Assembly (NCBI RefSeq): GCF_029975155.1
Contig: NZ_JARKPQ010000090.1
Coordinates: forward strand, 1 to 64,000
Origin: Propionicimonas sp.
Lineage (GTDB): Bacteria; Actinomycetota; Actinomycetes; Propionibacteriales; Propionibacteriaceae
Direction of reading: 5' to 3'
DNA: 64,000 nt
The position numbers and the translations under genes are program-made. The notes under the pieces are model-generated. The model searched no databases and had not been told where the DNA came from. It worked only from the letters and a program-made list of their open reading frames with translations. Of this stretch, positions 23,181 to 31,561 are shown one piece after another (position 1 is the first letter of the stretch; each line of letters begins with the position of its first letter).

Positions 23181-25183
23181 TTGTCGGTGCCGGGCTGGTT
23201 TTGCGTGCGCCGATCGCCGACGGCGTCGGTCAGGGCCGCGCACAGCACCCGGGACGGCGTGGCGACCAGGTAGCGGTGCAGCGCCTGGACGATCCCCTCG
23301 GTCGTCGCCGGCTCAGCGGTCAGAAAGCCCCGCTCCCGCAGCGCGTCCAGGAACGCCTCCCGCTCCCGTTCGGCCGTGGCGAGCTCCGCGTCCAGCGACT
23401 CGGTCAGCAGGCCGAGCTCGTGCTGCAGCTTGACGTGCTCACCGGCGAGGTACCCCGCCGTCGGCGGCAGGTCGTGGGTGGTCACGGACGCCAGGCAGTA
23501 CTCGCGCCACGCCTCCGGTGCCAGCGGACGTCCGTCCCCGTCCCGCTCGAACCAGGCGATCGACGTGCCCAGGATGCCGCGCCGGCGCAGGTAGTCGCGC
23601 ACCCACGGCTCGACCACCCCGAGGTCCTCACCCACCACCAGCGCGCCCGCCCGGTGCGCCTCCAGCGCGAGGATGCCGACCATCGCCTCGTGGTTGTAGC
23701 GCACGTACGCGCCCTGGTTGGCGCTCATCCCCTCCGGGATCCACCACAGCCGGAACAGGCCCATGATGTGGTCGACCCGGATGCCGCCGGAGTGCCGCAG
23801 GATGCCGGCCACCATGCTGCGGAACGGCGCGTACGACAGCTCGTCGAGCCGGTCGGGACGCCACGGCGCCTGTGCCCAGTCCTGGCCGGTCTGGTTGAAG
23901 TGGTCCGGCGGCGCGCCGACGCTGATCCCGTCCGCGAACAGGTTGCCGTACGTCCACGCCTCCGCGCTGGAGCCGCCCACCCCGACGGCCAGGTCGTTCA
24001 TGATGCCGATCCGCATGCCGGCGTCCTTCGCGGCCGACTGGGCGGCCCGCAGCTGGTTGTCCGCCACCCACTGCAGCCAGGCATGGAACAGGATCGTGTC
24101 GACGTGGCGCTCGGCGAACGCGGCCACCTCCGGCGAGGACGGACGGCGCAGCTCCGCCGGCCACGTCCGCCAGTCGCCGCCGTAGCGGGTGACCAGCGCC
24201 GACCAGGTGGCGAACTGGGTGAGGCTGCGGCCCTCGCGGCGCAGGAAGTCGTTGAACGCCATCCGCCGCGCAGGACGCAAGCCGTGGTCGTAGACCACCC
24301 GGAGCGCCTCGAGCTTCGCCGTCCAGATCTGGTCGCGGCAGATCAGCGCCTCACCGGCGAGCTCCTTCTTCAGCCGCGACTTCAGCTGGGCGATCCGGTT
24401 GCGGGCCCGCTCGTCGAGTTCGGCGTACTCCGGCACCAGCTCGGGACGGATGTACAGCGGGTTCACGTAGCGCCGGGACGTGGGCAGGTACGGCGAGGCC
24501 TCCAGCGGCGGCACAGGCTGCGCGGCATGCAGCGGGTTGACCAGCACGAAGCCGGCGAACTGCTGGGTGGCCGACCACGTCGCCAGGTCGGCCAGGTCGA
24601 GCAGGTCGCCGACGCCCCACGAGTCCTCGGACGTGACGCTGTACAGCTGGGCCGCGTATCCCCACGCCCGCTTCTCCCCCATCGCCGCAGGGAAGCCGAG
24701 GAACGCCGGGCTGACGATCAGGGTCGACTCCACCTGACCGGCCTCGGTCGTGGCCTGGAGCCGGTGGTAGCCCAGCGGCAGGTCCGCCGGCAGCGCGAAC
24801 GACGCCTGCCCGGTGAGCGCGCCGTCCACCCAGCGCGGGGGCTCGTCGTCCGTGACCTGGGGGACGTCGACGAACCCGCCCTCCTCCAGCCGGACGGCCA
24901 CCCGCACCCACCCGCCCTCCGGCACGTGCACCTGGACGGTCCGCGAGGTGCCCTGCTCCATCACGACGCAGGGCGGCAGCAGCCGCGTCCAGGGCCGCAG
25001 CCGGTGCGCCTCCAGCGAGACGCGGGCGTGCTCGGGATCAGAGGCGTCCACGTCCATCGCGGCGAGGATCGCGATCACGGTGTCGTCGGTGACCTCGGTG
25101 AGCCGGCCCTTCCAGTCCCAGAACTCCGTGGCGATCCCGAAGGCTGCGGCGAGTTCGGCGAGAAACGAGTTGGACAGGGCCAT
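23018..25183 (-). CDS. malQ: 4-alpha-glucanotransferase (amylomaltase)
   Basis: This 721-residue protein is of the actinobacterial MalQ size, with an N-terminal beta-rich extension (1-165) before the GH77 barrel. Catalytic regions are visible: RIGIMNDLAVGVGGSSAEAW, the nucleophile area GIRVDHIMGLFRLWWIPEGM, and the acid/base VVGEDLGVVEPWV, with TTHDLPPTAGYLAGEH later. It disproportionates maltooligosaccharides in glycogen and maltose metabolism. Its last 54 codons are duplicated at 19000. The ATG at 25183 is followed downstream by the acquired ABC/two-component block. Confidence 0.96.
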   Translation of the reverse strand: MALSNSFLAELAAAFGIATEFWDWKGRLTEVTDDTVIAILAAMDVDASDPEHARVSLEAHRLRPWTRLLPPCVVMEQGTSRTVQVHVPEGGWVRVAVRLEEGGFVDVPQVTDDEPPRWVDGALTGQASFALPADLPLGYHRLQATTEAGQVESTLIVSPAFLGFPAAMGEKRAWGYAAQLYSVTSEDSWGVGDLLDLADLATWSATQQFAGFVLVNPLHAAQPVPPLEASPYLPTSRRYVNPLYIRPELVPEYAELDERARNRIAQLKSRLKKELAGEALICRDQIWTAKLEALRVVYDHGLRPARRMAFNDFLRREGRSLTQFATWSALVTRYGGDWRTWPAELRRPSSPEVAAFAERHVDTILFHAWLQWVADNQLRAAQSAAKDAGMRIGIMNDLAVGVGGSSAEAWTYGNLFADGISVGAPPDHFNQTGQDWAQAPWRPDRLDELSYAPFRSMVAGILRHSGGIRVDHIMGLFRLWWIPEGMSANQGAYVRYNHEAMVGILALEAHRAGALVVGEDLGVVEPWVRDYLRRRGILGTSIAWFERDGDGRPLAPEAWREYCLASVTTHDLPPTAGYLAGEHVKLQHELGLLTESLDAELATAEREREAFLDALRERGFLTAEPATTEGIVQALHRYLVATPSRVLCAALTDAVGDRRTQNQPGTDKEYPNWRIPLSGPDGTPLSMEQLYRDERAFRLASIMNGFTAPLGVPRSETELVV

Positions 25184-25240
25184 GTCTGACGACGCCTTCG
25201 TGGTCGTGGAAACGGGTCGGTCAACGATACGCCCGAGCCG

Positions 25241-25732
25241 TCAGCCCTGCTCGAACGGCGCGAGCAACCGCCGCAACAGCCGCGCCAACTCCTCGCGCTC
25301 GCCCGGTTCGATGGCGGCCAGCACCCGGCGCTCGAAGTCCAGCAGGTCGGCCAGTGCGTCCTGCACCCGCGACCGTCCGGCGTCGGTGAGCCGCACCAGG
25401 ACGCCGCGGCGGTCGTCCGCGTTGGGCTGGCGTTCGACCAGCCCGCGAGCCTCGAGCCGGTTCACCCGGTTGGTCATGGTGCCGGACGTGGAGAGCGTCT
25501 GACGGATCAGCTCCCCCGGCGACAGCTCATAGGGACGGCCCTGACGGCGCAGGGCCGCCAGGACATCGAACTCCCAGACCTCCAGCTCGTGCGCGGCGAA
25601 GGCGTCCCGTCGGGCCCGGTCGAGGTGTTTGGCCAGCCGGCTGAGCCGGGACAGGCTGCCGAGCGGACTGACGTCGGTACCGGGCAGCTCCCGCGCCCAG
25701 GCGGCAAGGATCAGGTCGACCTCGTCCGCCAC
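25241..25732 (-). CDS. MarR family transcriptional regulator
   Basis: The 163-residue product starts at the GTG at 25732, 7 nt after GAGGGGG. A winged helix spans about residues 45-120 (WEFDVLAALRRQG, TLSTSGTMTNRVNRLEARGL, NADDRRGVLVRLTDAGRSRV), flanked by dimerisation helices. The DDRRG beta-wing is characteristic. It lies downstream of an MFS exporter gene on the same strand, with an inverted repeat in the 80 bp between them, so it probably controls its own transcription and perhaps responds to a drug-like ligand. Confidence 0.9.
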   Translation of the reverse strand: MADEVDLILAAWARELPGTDVSPLGSLSRLSRLAKHLDRARRDAFAAHELEVWEFDVLAALRRQGRPYELSPGELIRQTLSTSGTMTNRVNRLEARGLVERQPNADDRRGVLVRLTDAGRSRVQDALADLLDFERRVLAAIEPGEREELARLLRRLLAPFEQG

Positions 25733-25751
25733 ATCCGCACCCCCTCGATTA

Positions 25752-25765
25752 TCTCGATGTCGAGA
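25752..25765. promoter_or_regulatory. Inverted repeat TCTCGA-TG-TCGAGA, probable MarR operator
   Basis: A perfect 6-bp dyad with a 2-bp centre lies 20 bp upstream of the MarR gene start. It resembles the TATCTCGA/TCGAGATA operators of MarR-family regulators, so autoregulation is likely. Confidence 0.6.
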
Positions 25766-25812
25766 CTTTATCGCCCTACCCGGCCGCTCGCACAGCCCCC
25801 GATCAGGACGGC

Positions 25813-27201
25813 TCAGAGCCGCACGGAATGGTTCTCCAGCGCCCCGATCCGGGTGGAGGACGCCACCGCAAGCGCGGCCAGCCCGACCATCGCGGTGAGC
25901 GGACCGGCGAAGCCCAGCGCGGTGATGCCCTGCGCGAGGGCGAGCGCGAACAGGGTGCCGGCGAGCCCGGCGCCAATGCTGTTCCCGAGTGCCTCCCCGA
26001 CCTGCAGGGACGAGGTGTTGCGGCCGATCTCCACCGGCTCCGACAGCTGCATCACCGCCAGCGACGTGCTCGCCAACGACAGCCCCATACCGAGCCCGCC
26101 GAACACCCAGCCGACCACGGCGACGGCCAGCAGGCGCTGTGGTGCCCAGCCGGCGGCGGCCACGCCGACCAGCCCGATCGTCGTGGAGACGGCACCGGCG
26201 ATGATGATCTGGTCGCGCCGCAGCCGCAGCCACGGCCGGGACTGCAACCACGCGCCCAGCATCCAGCCGGCGGAACCGGTGGTGAGCACCGCGCCCGACC
26301 AGCCGAGGGAGAGTCCCTCCGCCTGCACCAGCATCAGCGGCAGGAACGTCTGTGCGCCGGCGAAGGCCCCCGCGGACAGCGACCGGACCACGACGACGGC
26401 GTCCAGCCCGCGTCCGGCCGGCCGAAAGCGCGGCGGCAGCAGCGGCGGGAGGCCCCACCACAACAGCCCTACGCCGAGCGCGGCCCACAACAGGGACAGC
26501 AGCGTGATGTGCTGACCGGCGAGCTGCAGCAGCGCGGCGCCCGCGGCGACCAGCACGGCCCAGCCCAGCTGCCGCGGCGCCGCCGGGACGTCGGAGTGCG
26601 GCGGCAGGTGGGCCGCGCGCAGGGGCTTGAGGATCAGGGCGCCGGCGACCGCCATCAACGGCAGCACCGACCAGAACACCCAGTGCCAGGAGAAGGTGGT
26701 GGACAGCCAGGCGGCGATCGGCGGGCCGACGAAGGACGGCACCATCCACGCCGCCGAGAACCCGGTGAGCATCACCGCGCGCTCCCGCTCGTCGAAGACG
26801 CGGGCGACCAGCACCATCACCGCGAGGTTCATGGTGCCTCCGCCGAGTCCCTGGACGAACCGGCCGGCGAGCAGGACGGGCATCGTGGGCGCGGCTCCGC
26901 AGACGACCAGGCCGATCGCGAAGACGACGAACCCGACCATCAGCGGCGGTTTGGGGCCGAACCGGTCGCTGAACTGGCCTGCGGCGACGATGGCGAAGGT
27001 CTGCGCGATCATGAACGCGGTGAACGCCCAGGCGTAGAGGTTCAGGTCGCCGAGGTCCTCCGCGGCGGCCGGCATCGCGGTGAGCACGGCCATCGCCTCG
27101 AACGCGATCGCGACCACGCTCAGCAGGAGGCCGATGGTCAGGCCGCGGCGTGACGGAGGAGCCTCCACGGCGCCGTCCTCGGGCTGCGCCGCGTCGCGCA
27201 T
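25813..27201 (-). CDS. MFS transporter (drug:H+ antiporter type)
   Basis: The 462-residue protein has about 12-14 hydrophobic helices, with the MFS loop motif GQFSDRFGPKPPLMVGFVVF after TM2 and a motif-C-like region MVPSFVGPPIAAWL in TM5. Motif C is typical of antiporter-type drug exporters of the DHA families. A strong Shine-Dalgarno (GGAGGTGAGG) precedes the ATG. The MarR regulator encoded next suggests substrate-inducible efflux. The substrate is unknown. Confidence 0.87.
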   Translation of the reverse strand: MRDAAQPEDGAVEAPPSRRGLTIGLLLSVVAIAFEAMAVLTAMPAAAEDLGDLNLYAWAFTAFMIAQTFAIVAAGQFSDRFGPKPPLMVGFVVFAIGLVVCGAAPTMPVLLAGRFVQGLGGGTMNLAVMVLVARVFDERERAVMLTGFSAAWMVPSFVGPPIAAWLSTTFSWHWVFWSVLPLMAVAGALILKPLRAAHLPPHSDVPAAPRQLGWAVLVAAGAALLQLAGQHITLLSLLWAALGVGLLWWGLPPLLPPRFRPAGRGLDAVVVVRSLSAGAFAGAQTFLPLMLVQAEGLSLGWSGAVLTTGSAGWMLGAWLQSRPWLRLRRDQIIIAGAVSTTIGLVGVAAAGWAPQRLLAVAVVGWVFGGLGMGLSLASTSLAVMQLSEPVEIGRNTSSLQVGEALGNSIGAGLAGTLFALALAQGITALGFAGPLTAMVGLAALAVASSTRIGALENHSVRL

Positions 27202-27261
27202 GTGTCCTCACCTCCGGCCGTTACGATCGCCTCGTAGTCTTTCACGACCCCCGGAGGGCAC

Positions 27262-27690
27262 ATGTCAGCGAACGACCCGTCCAGCCCTCGTCCGACGCCC
27301 GATCTCGTCCCCACCCAGCCCGATCCGGTCGTCCAGCCCGGCTACGCGGCGTTCCCTGCGCCCGGTGCGCCGATCGGCCAGCCGGCGCCGCCGGTTGGCG
27401 TCCCCGGTGAGACGGTCACAGCCCCCGCCGTCGTTGTCCCCGGCGCCGAGCGGGTGGGTCGCGGACTGCTGTTCTCCCTCGGCGGGATCGTGGTCGGGGT
27501 GGTGCTCACCGTGATCGTGTGGCGGATGAACTTCGTCGCCTCGATCGCCAAGTTCCAGGTCGTCCTGGAGAACCTGCTGGCGCCCGAGGTGTGGGCGGGC
27601 TACGGCAGCGGGGTCGCCATGTACGTGCTCTTCGCCGCACTGGGTACGTTTGGGTTGATCCGTCAGCTCGGCCGCGCGAGGGGAGCCTGA
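27262..27690 (+). CDS. Proline-rich single- or two-pass membrane protein
   Basis: The 142-residue product has a Pro/Ala-rich disordered N-terminal half (1-65), then two hydrophobic segments (about 69-89 and 110-132) separated by a short amphipathic stretch. CCGGAGGGC supplies a Shine-Dalgarno before the ATG. It is directly followed by the DUF3039 gene with no gap (TGA then ATG). No family is recognised. Function is unknown. Confidence 0.65.
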   Translation: MSANDPSSPRPTPDLVPTQPDPVVQPGYAAFPAPGAPIGQPAPPVGVPGETVTAPAVVVPGAERVGRGLLFSLGGIVVGVVLTVIVWRMNFVASIAKFQVVLENLLAPEVWAGYGSGVAMYVLFAALGTFGLIRQLGRARGA

Positions 27691-27957
27691 ATGACCACCG
27701 AGAACCCGCAGACGACCACGATCGTCAAGGAGCGTACCGACGTCCGGCCCGACCTCCGTCCGGAGGAGGGCGACCACGAGCGCTTCTCGCACTACGTGCC
27801 CAAGGCGAAGCTCACCGAGGCCATGGTGATGGGCACGCCGGTGATCGCCCTGTGCGGGAAGGTGTGGGTGCCGTCCCGCAACCCCGACCGGTTCCCGGTC
27901 TGCCCGGAGTGCAAGGAGATCTGGCAGTCCCTGCGTCCCGGCGAGGGCGGGGAGTGA
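27691..27957 (+). CDS. DUF3039 domain protein
   Basis: This 88-residue protein has the DUF3039 pattern: DHERFSHYVPKAKLTEAMVMGTPVIALCGKVWVP followed by NPDRFPVCPECKEIW. The three cysteines (ALCGK and CPEC) could bind zinc. It is a short protein broadly conserved in Actinobacteria with no assigned role that I know of. It starts immediately after the stop of the membrane protein gene, so the two are co-transcribed. Confidence 0.9.
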   Translation: MTTENPQTTTIVKERTDVRPDLRPEEGDHERFSHYVPKAKLTEAMVMGTPVIALCGKVWVPSRNPDRFPVCPECKEIWQSLRPGEGGE

Positions 27958-27996
27958 GCCCGTCTCTCCGGTAACCACGCACGGCCGCGAGCACCC

Positions 27997-28002
27997 TAGG
28001 AT
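27997..28002 (+). promoter_or_regulatory. -10 box TAGGAT of a leaderless promoter
   Basis: TAGGAT ends 7 nt before the GTG at 28009 and no Shine-Dalgarno is present, matching the leaderless arrangement seen elsewhere in the window. Confidence 0.5.
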
Positions 28003-28008
28003 GGCCCC

Positions 28009-28506
28009 GTGGCATCGAAGACACTGATCGTCCTGAGGCACGCGAAGTCGTCGTGGCAGACCGCGGAGGCCGACCTGCGCCGCCCCCTCTCCGAGCGGGG
28101 TGAGCGGGACGCCCTGGCCGCCGGAGCGATCCTCGCCGAGTACAGCCTGGACGTCGTGCTGGCCTCCACCGCGACCAGGGTGCAGGAGACCTGGACGAAG
28201 GCGGTGGAGGGCGGCGCGCGCTGCCGGGACGTCCGCGTCTCCGAGCTGATCTACCACGCCTGGCCGGGAGAGGTGCTGGCCGAGCTGCACGAGCTGGACG
28301 AGAGTGTGCACACCGCCCTCCTGATCGGGCACCAGCCGACACTCGGCGACTTGATCACCTCCCTGGCGAAGCCGTCACCGCTCACCGAGCGGGTGGAGGC
28401 GAAGTTCCCCACGTCCGGGCTGGCCGTGCTGACCTACCGGGGTGCCTGGAAGACCCTCGCCGAGGGGAAGGCAACCCTGAAGCGGTTCGAGATCCCCAGG
28501 GGCTGA
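28009..28506 (+). CDS. SixA-like histidine phosphatase
   Basis: The 165-residue protein starts at a GTG and immediately shows the phosphohistidine motif LIVLRHAKSSW, then RPLSERGERDA, and the second catalytic histidine in LLIGHQPTLGDLI. This is the small branch of the histidine phosphatase superfamily. SixA acts on phosphohistidine in E. coli, but the actinobacterial relatives are largely uncharacterised. The next gene (M15 peptidase) follows after 4 nt. Confidence 0.88.
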   Translation: MASKTLIVLRHAKSSWQTAEADLRRPLSERGERDALAAGAILAEYSLDVVLASTATRVQETWTKAVEGGARCRDVRVSELIYHAWPGEVLAELHELDESVHTALLIGHQPTLGDLITSLAKPSPLTERVEAKFPTSGLAVLTYRGAWKTLAEGKATLKRFEIPRG

Positions 28507-28510
28507 ACCC

Positions 28511-29365
28511 GTGCCGCCCGCACCGTCCGGGCCGCGCCGCGCGCTGCCGCCGGCGCGACAGGGCCGTGGCCGCATGGTGCTGGGAGCGCTCGGCATCGTG
28601 CTGAGCTTCATCGCCGGCCTCGTGGCCGGACCGGTGCTGGGGATCGGCCCCGGGCGGCAGGACCTGGCGTCACCGGCGAGCGCTGCGCTCGCACCCACTG
28701 CGCTACCGGCGAGCACACCGGGCCGCACGGCGGTGACGACACCGTCCGCGAAGGTGTCCGCGCCTGAGTCCGACTGCAAGGGCGTGCGGGACCGGCGGCG
28801 GACGACCGCGGCGCGCGGCAAGCCGTTCGTGGTGTGCGGGATCGCGCTGATCAACAAGGAGCACCGGGTGTCCGCCGCGTACCGGCCGAAGCTGGTGACA
28901 GTGGCCGTGAAGGCGTCCGGCGTGCCGGACGTCCGGCTGCAGCCGGTGGCGGCGACCGCGCTCACCCGCCTGTTCCGGGCGGCGGCGAAGGCCGGCTACA
29001 CGCTGGTCGTGCGCTCGTCCTACCGCTCGTACGCCACCCAGGCGACCTGGTACGCGACCATGGACAAGAACCTCACCGCCCCCGCGGGCGCGAGCGAGCA
29101 CCAGTCCGGGCTGGCGGTCGACCTGGCCGGAATCCAGGCCGGACGGCTCGTCCGCGGCACCGCGCTGGGCAGCTCCCGGACCGGCGCCTGGCTGCTGAAA
29201 CATGCCGCTGACTACGGGTTCATCCTGCGCTATCCGACCAACCAGTCGAAGATCACCGGCATCGCCTACGAGCCCTGGCACTTCCGCTACGTCGGCGTGA
29301 AGGTCGCCAAGGGCGTCAACGCCACGAAGACGAAGACCCTGGAGCGCTACCTCGAGGAGGGCTGA
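28511..29365 (+). CDS. D-alanyl-D-alanine carboxypeptidase, VanY/M15B family
   Basis: The 284-residue product begins at a GTG at 28511; an internal ATG at 28574 (MVLGALGIVLSF) is an alternative. One N-terminal membrane anchor (residues 22-45) is followed by a low-complexity linker. The M15 metallopeptidase core has SSYRSYATQATWYA, the zinc motif ASEHQSGLAVDL (His and Asp) and the third ligand in YEPWHFRYVG. It trims the terminal D-Ala of peptidoglycan stems outside the membrane. It is placed 4 nt after the histidine phosphatase gene. Confidence 0.9.
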   Translation: MPPAPSGPRRALPPARQGRGRMVLGALGIVLSFIAGLVAGPVLGIGPGRQDLASPASAALAPTALPASTPGRTAVTTPSAKVSAPESDCKGVRDRRRTTAARGKPFVVCGIALINKEHRVSAAYRPKLVTVAVKASGVPDVRLQPVAATALTRLFRAAAKAGYTLVVRSSYRSYATQATWYATMDKNLTAPAGASEHQSGLAVDLAGIQAGRLVRGTALGSSRTGAWLLKHAADYGFILRYPTNQSKITGIAYEPWHFRYVGVKVAKGVNATKTKTLERYLEEG

Positions 29366-29387
29366 GGCTCGCCACCCGCGCCTCTAC

Positions 29388-29466
29388 GTCATTCCGGGCT
29401 TGACCCGGAATCCCCAGGCCCGAACAGCACGCCGGCGACGGAGATCCCGGCGTTCGCCGGGATGAC
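29388..29466. repeat. Family-2 palindromic repeat pair
   Basis: GTCATTCCGGGCTTGACCC and the inverted partner GATCCCGGCGTTCGCCGGGA, about 20 bp apart, form a cruciform-capable element after the M15 gene. It is one of five family-2 sites in the window. Confidence 0.85.
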
Positions 29467-29474
29467 GATGTGGG

Positions 29475-29509
29475 CTGAACGGAAAGGGGACGGGTCCCTT
29501 TCCGTTCAG
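29475..29509. terminator. Perfect 14-bp hairpin, bidirectional terminator candidate
   Basis: CTGAACGGAAAGGG pairs with CCCTTTCCGTTCAG around a 7-nt loop. The ahcY stop codon (29506-29508) lies inside the right arm. The element serves the M15 gene from the left and ahcY from the right. The same stem recurs at 31527-31561. Confidence 0.65.
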
Positions 29510-30921
29510 TACCGGTACAGGTCGGCCTTGAAGGGGCCCTCGACGGGCACGCCGAGGTAGTCCGCCTGCTCCGGGGTCAGCTCGCTGAGCCGGACGCCGA
29601 GGGCGGCGAGGTGCAGCCGGGCGACGTACTCATCCAGCTGCTTGGGCAGCGTGTAGACCCCCACCGGGTAGCTCTCGGGCTTGGTGAACAGCTCGATCTG
29701 GGCGAGCACCTGATTGGCGAACGACGTGCTCATCACGAAACTGGGGTGGCCGGTGGCGTTGCCGAGGTTCAGCAGCCGACCCTCGCTGAGGACGATCACC
29801 GAGTGGCCGTCGGGGAAGGTCCAGCGGTCCACCTGCGGCTTGATGCCGGTCTTCGACACGCCGTCCAGCGACTCGAGTCCGGCCATGTCGATCTCGTTGT
29901 CGAAGTGACCGATGTTGCCGACGATCGCCAGGTGCTTCATCCGCGCCATGTGGTCGGCGGTGATCACCTTCACGCAGCCGGTGGCGGTGATGAAGATGTC
30001 GGCGGACGCCACGACGTCGTCGATCGTGGCGACCTGGAAGCCGTCCATCGCGGCCTGCAACGCGCAGATCGGATCGACCTCGGTCACCACGACCCGCGCC
30101 CCCTGCCCCGCCAGCGCCTGCGCGCAGCCCTTGCCCACGTCGCCGTACCCGCAGACCACGGCGGTCTTGCCGCCGATCAGCACGTCGGTGGCCCGGTTGA
30201 TGCCGTCGATCAGCGAGTGCCGGATGCCGTAGCGGTTGTCGAACTTGCTCTTCGTGACCGAGTCGTTGACGTTGATGGCCGGGAACAGCAGCGAGTTGTT
30301 GCGGGCCATCTCGTAGAGCCGGTGGACGCCGGTGGTGGTCTCCTCGGTGACGCCGAAGATGCTGTTGGCGATGCTCACCCAGTCCAGCTGCGAGGCGCGC
30401 AGGGTGGCCAGCAGCACCCGGTACTCGTGGGAGTCGGCCGCGGACGCCTCCGGCACGCCGTCGGCCTTGGCGAACTCCACGCCCTTGTGCACCAGCAGCG
30501 TGGCGTCGCCACCGTCGTCGAGGATCATGTTGGGCCGGGCGTCGCCCCAGTCGAGGATGCTCTGCGTGCACGCCCAGTAGTCCTCCAGGGACTCGCCCTT
30601 CCAGGCGAAGACCGGCACGCCCGCCGGCGCCTCCGGGCTGCCGTCCGGACCCACCACGATGGCCGCGGCGGCCTCGTCCTGGGTGGAGAAGATGTTGCAG
30701 GACGCCCAGCGCACCTCGGCGCCGAGGGCGACGAGGGTCTCGATCAGCACGGCGGTCTGGACGGTCATGTGCAGCGAGCCGGCGATCCGCGCCCCGCGCA
30801 GCGGCCTCGTCTCGCCGTAGCGTTCGCGCAGGGCCATCAGCCCGGGCATCTCGTGCTCGGCGAGCGAGATCTGCTCGCGTCCGAAGGGGGCCAGGTTCAG
30901 GTCAGCTACGCGGTAATCCAC
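29506..30921 (-). CDS. ahcY: S-adenosylhomocysteine hydrolase
   Basis: The 471-residue protein starts at the GTG at 30921 ([28 protein letters not shown]). Hallmarks are present: [49 protein letters not shown], the NAD loop [15 protein letters not shown], and the C-terminal [27 protein letters not shown]. It splits S-adenosylhomocysteine to adenosine and homocysteine and so keeps methylation reactions running. A TAGGGT sequence ends 9 nt before the GTG. No riboswitch fits the 63-bp upstream gap shared with the divergent kinase gene. Confidence 0.97.
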   Translation of the reverse strand: MDYRVADLNLAPFGREQISLAEHEMPGLMALRERYGETRPLRGARIAGSLHMTVQTAVLIETLVALGAEVRWASCNIFSTQDEAAAAIVVGPDGSPEAPAGVPVFAWKGESLEDYWACTQSILDWGDARPNMILDDGGDATLLVHKGVEFAKADGVPEASAADSHEYRVLLATLRASQLDWVSIANSIFGVTEETTTGVHRLYEMARNNSLLFPAINVNDSVTKSKFDNRYGIRHSLIDGINRATDVLIGGKTAVVCGYGDVGKGCAQALAGQGARVVVTEVDPICALQAAMDGFQVATIDDVVASADIFITATGCVKVITADHMARMKHLAIVGNIGHFDNEIDMAGLESLDGVSKTGIKPQVDRWTFPDGHSVIVLSEGRLLNLGNATGHPSFVMSTSFANQVLAQIELFTKPESYPVGVYTLPKQLDEYVARLHLAALGVRLSELTPEQADYLGVPVEGPFKADLYRY

Positions 30922-30984
30922 GAGGGGCAACCCTACTGGCCGCGGTGGGTAGCGTGGGCATCGGGACCCACGGGAAGGAGTCGG

Positions 30985-31530
30985 ATGCCGACGCTGGTGT
31001 TCCTGACCGGCGCCCCGGGCAGCGGCAAGTCGACGCTCGCCCGAATGCTGGTGGACGAACGTCCGCTCGCCCTCCTGCTGGACCTCGACACCCTGCGTGG
31101 TCAGCTGGGCGGCTGGCGGGACGACCCCACGGCCGCCGGGACCCGGGCGCGGCAACTGGGGCTGACGCTCGCCCGGACGCAGCTGGAGGCCGGCGGTGAC
31201 GTCGTCGTGCCGCAGTTCGTGCGGCGTCCCCAGCCGGTCGCGCAGTGCCGCGACCTCGCCACCGCGACCGGCAGCAGGTTCGTCCTCGTCGCCCTGGTCA
31301 GCAGCCCCGAGGAGGCCGCCGACCGCTTCCGGGCCAGGCTCGGCTCGCCGGACGCCAACCACCGGGACGCGGCCTTCCTGCAGGCAGCCGCCGATGCCGA
31401 GCCAGTGGACGTGCTCTACGCCGGCATGCTGACGATGCTGGCCGGCTTCCCCGAGACGCGCTACGTCGAGTCGATCCCCGGCGACATCCGGGGAACCCTG
31501 ACCGCCCTGCGCGCCACCCTGCCCACCTGA
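30985..31530 (+). CDS. P-loop kinase-like protein (AAA_33 type)
   Basis: The 181-residue product starts at the ATG at 30985 after a good GAAGGAG. It opens with Walker [16 protein letters not shown], followed by [12 protein letters not shown] (Walker B-like Asp) and a lid region with [15 protein letters not shown]. This fold covers small-molecule kinases and zeta-toxin-like proteins. Nothing here points to a toxin (no antitoxin partner), so a metabolite or nucleoside kinase is more likely. Substrate cannot be named. Its stop codon is inside the hairpin at 31527-31561. Confidence 0.75.
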   Translation: MPTLVFLTGAPGSGKSTLARMLVDERPLALLLDLDTLRGQLGGWRDDPTAAGTRARQLGLTLARTQLEAGGDVVVPQFVRRPQPVAQCRDLATATGSRFVLVALVSSPEEAADRFRARLGSPDANHRDAAFLQAAADAEPVDVLYAGMLTMLAGFPETRYVESIPGDIRGTLTALRATLPT

Positions 31531-31561
31531 ACGGAAAGGGACCCGTCCCCTTTCTGTTCAG
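31527..31561. terminator. 14-bp hairpin holding both convergent stop codons
   Basis: CTGAACGGAAAGGG and CCCTTTCTGTTCAG pair with one mismatch around ACCCGTC. The kinase stop TGA (31528-31530) and the thioesterase stop (31558-31560, minus strand) both lie in the stem, so one element closes both genes. Confidence 0.7.

Noticed and set aside
30922-30984. SAM or SAH riboswitch upstream of ahcY
   Set aside because: Only 63 bp separate ahcY from the divergent kinase gene, and no conserved core motif is visible.
30985-31530. Zeta-type toxin
   Set aside because: It shares a P-loop kinase fold, but there is no antitoxin-sized partner. Similar P-loop proteins are common metabolic kinases.
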